Position numbers and translations under genes: made by a program. A stretch of 64,000 bases of DNA from JBCDGZ01 sp038750655 (GTDB lineage: Bacteria > Bacteroidota > Bacteroidia > Chitinophagales > Saprospiraceae): contig JBCDGZ010000020.1 in NCBI GenBank assembly GCA_038750655.1, positions 1-64,000 on the forward strand. Direction: 5' to 3'. Of this stretch, positions 63,368 to 64,000 are shown piece after piece (position 1 is the stretch's first letter; each line of letters opens with the position of its first letter). The notes beneath the pieces were generated by a model that saw nothing but the letters and a program-made list of their open reading frames with translations, was not told the DNA's origin and ran no database searches.

Positions 63368-64000
63368 TTATTTTTTCATCATTTTTATCTTCTTGAGAAA
63401 TAGTTGAGCAGCGGCGCTCTCGACGGCCTGCAACTCCAAGGTCTCCCCGCCTTTGAATTTTTTGATCCGCTCTTTGTCCTTCAAGCCATCCATTTCATCG
63501 TTGAACTTTTGGTTGTTGGAAGCGATGCTCAACACACCGTTTTTGTAGTTGAAGAAATAGTAAAAATCGCTGGGCGACTTGAAGTAGATGTTGATGCTCT
63601 CCTCGCCAGTGGAGGGGATGCGAATTTCTACGACGGATTGTAGCCAACGGTTGATAGCGGTACCCGCTAGGCTGCCGAAGGCCAGGGTTTCTTTAGTGGT
63701 AATAAAAGATTGAAACTCGGGCTTCCATTCCATCGGCAGGTGGCTAAAAAACAAGGTATAAGGATCGTGTTTTTCGGGTAAATCCAATCCATAGTGCTTC
63801 ATGTTCCCGATGGCGTGGTGCAGCGACTTGGGGTCGTCGATTAGCTCGGCTAGGGCCCGCTCGAAGAATTGGGTTTCGCGCTTGTAATCTACAATTTGGG
63901 CATCAAAGCTACTGGATTGCAGGTCGTTAAGCATAATTTTAATCAATTTCTCGGGCAGCCAGAATTCAAAACCACTCATCAAATCCACTTTCAACGTACC
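63368..64000 (-). CDS. Partial gene of unknown function (5' end beyond the window)
   Basis: The frame is open from the stop at 63368 to the end of the window. The first listed start (63994) is a TTG inside a coding-like context (GTLKVDLMSGFEFWLPEK), so the true start is probably to the right of 64000. The visible 211 residues are soluble, mixed alpha/beta: ERALAELIDDPKSLHHAIGN, TKETLAFGSLAGTAINRWLQ, INIYFKSPSDFYYFFNYKNG, and a Lys-rich C-terminus. I do not recognise the family. Confidence 0.6.
   Translation of the reverse strand, partial: GTLKVDLMSGFEFWLPEKLIKIMLNDLQSSSFDAQIVDYKRETQFFERALAELIDDPKSLHHAIGNMKHYGLDLPEKHDPYTLFFSHLPMEWKPEFQSFITTKETLAFGSLAGTAINRWLQSVVEIRIPSTGEESINIYFKSPSDFYYFFNYKNGVLSIASNNQKFNDEMDGLKDKERIKKFKGGETLELQAVESAAAQLFLKKIKMMKK

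Overview
The window looks like chromosomal DNA of a Bacteroidota bacterium, most likely of the Saprospiria (Lewinella/Haliscomenobacter/Saprospira relatives). Three large exported proteins end in type IX secretion sorting domains (two of the type A pattern, one type B/CHU_C). Several start sites are preceded by the Bacteroidota promoter pattern TTTG-N19/20-TAnnTTTG instead of Shine-Dalgarno sequences. A 3211-residue SprB-like surface protein is present. No rRNA, tRNA, CRISPR array, phage or intact insertion sequence was seen. The class-level placement is inference.

Layout. 0.3-7 kb: small helix-turn-helix-like protein, tRNA methyltransferase trmN6, a frameshifted membrane/TPR gene, a membrane protein and an exported M1-type metallopeptidase. 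7-16 kb: His-tailed dodecin-like protein, an all-helical protein plus an AAA+ ATPase with two CbxX/SpoVK modules behind a palindrome-bearing promoter, lipoprotein msrB, a small membrane protein, an exported nuclease, rimO and a barrel-like exported protein. 16-20 kb: pyrG, a GT39-like membrane glycosyltransferase and an SpoU-type RNA methyltransferase in one minus-strand operon. 20-24 kb: three consecutive exported MORN-repeat paralogues, each with exactly eight 23-residue repeats. 24-30.6 kb: padR with an M23 peptidase, oxyR, an orphan lantibiotic-dehydratase C-domain (SpaB_C) protein, dnaK and a lipoprotein. 30.7-32.6 kb: panB and mltG.

32.6-41.5 kb is a minus-strand maltose/maltodextrin locus: pgmB, GH65 maltose phosphorylase, a small lipoprotein, a lipoprotein GH13 amylase, an MFS sugar transporter and a second lipoprotein GH13 enzyme. 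The inferred logic is that the lipoprotein amylases release maltose, the MFS carrier imports it, maltose phosphorylase splits it into glucose and beta-glucose-1-phosphate, and beta-phosphoglucomutase makes glucose-6-phosphate. 41.6-64 kb: exported reprolysin-like protease, ABM-domain protein, tilS, a TPR-PD40 protein ending in two SPOR-like domains, two small unknowns, a VOC protein with two nucleotidyltransferases, a nitrilase-family hydrolase, the giant adhesin and a truncated gene at the window edge.

The least explained material is: the helical-protein/AAA+ pair with internally duplicated domains and a 10-bp perfect inverted repeat across its promoter; the MORN triplet; the orphan SpaB_C enzyme beside oxyR; a dispersed intergenic hairpin repeat in four copies; and a five-module duplication inside the giant adhesin. 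All functions are assigned by reading motifs; no database search was run.
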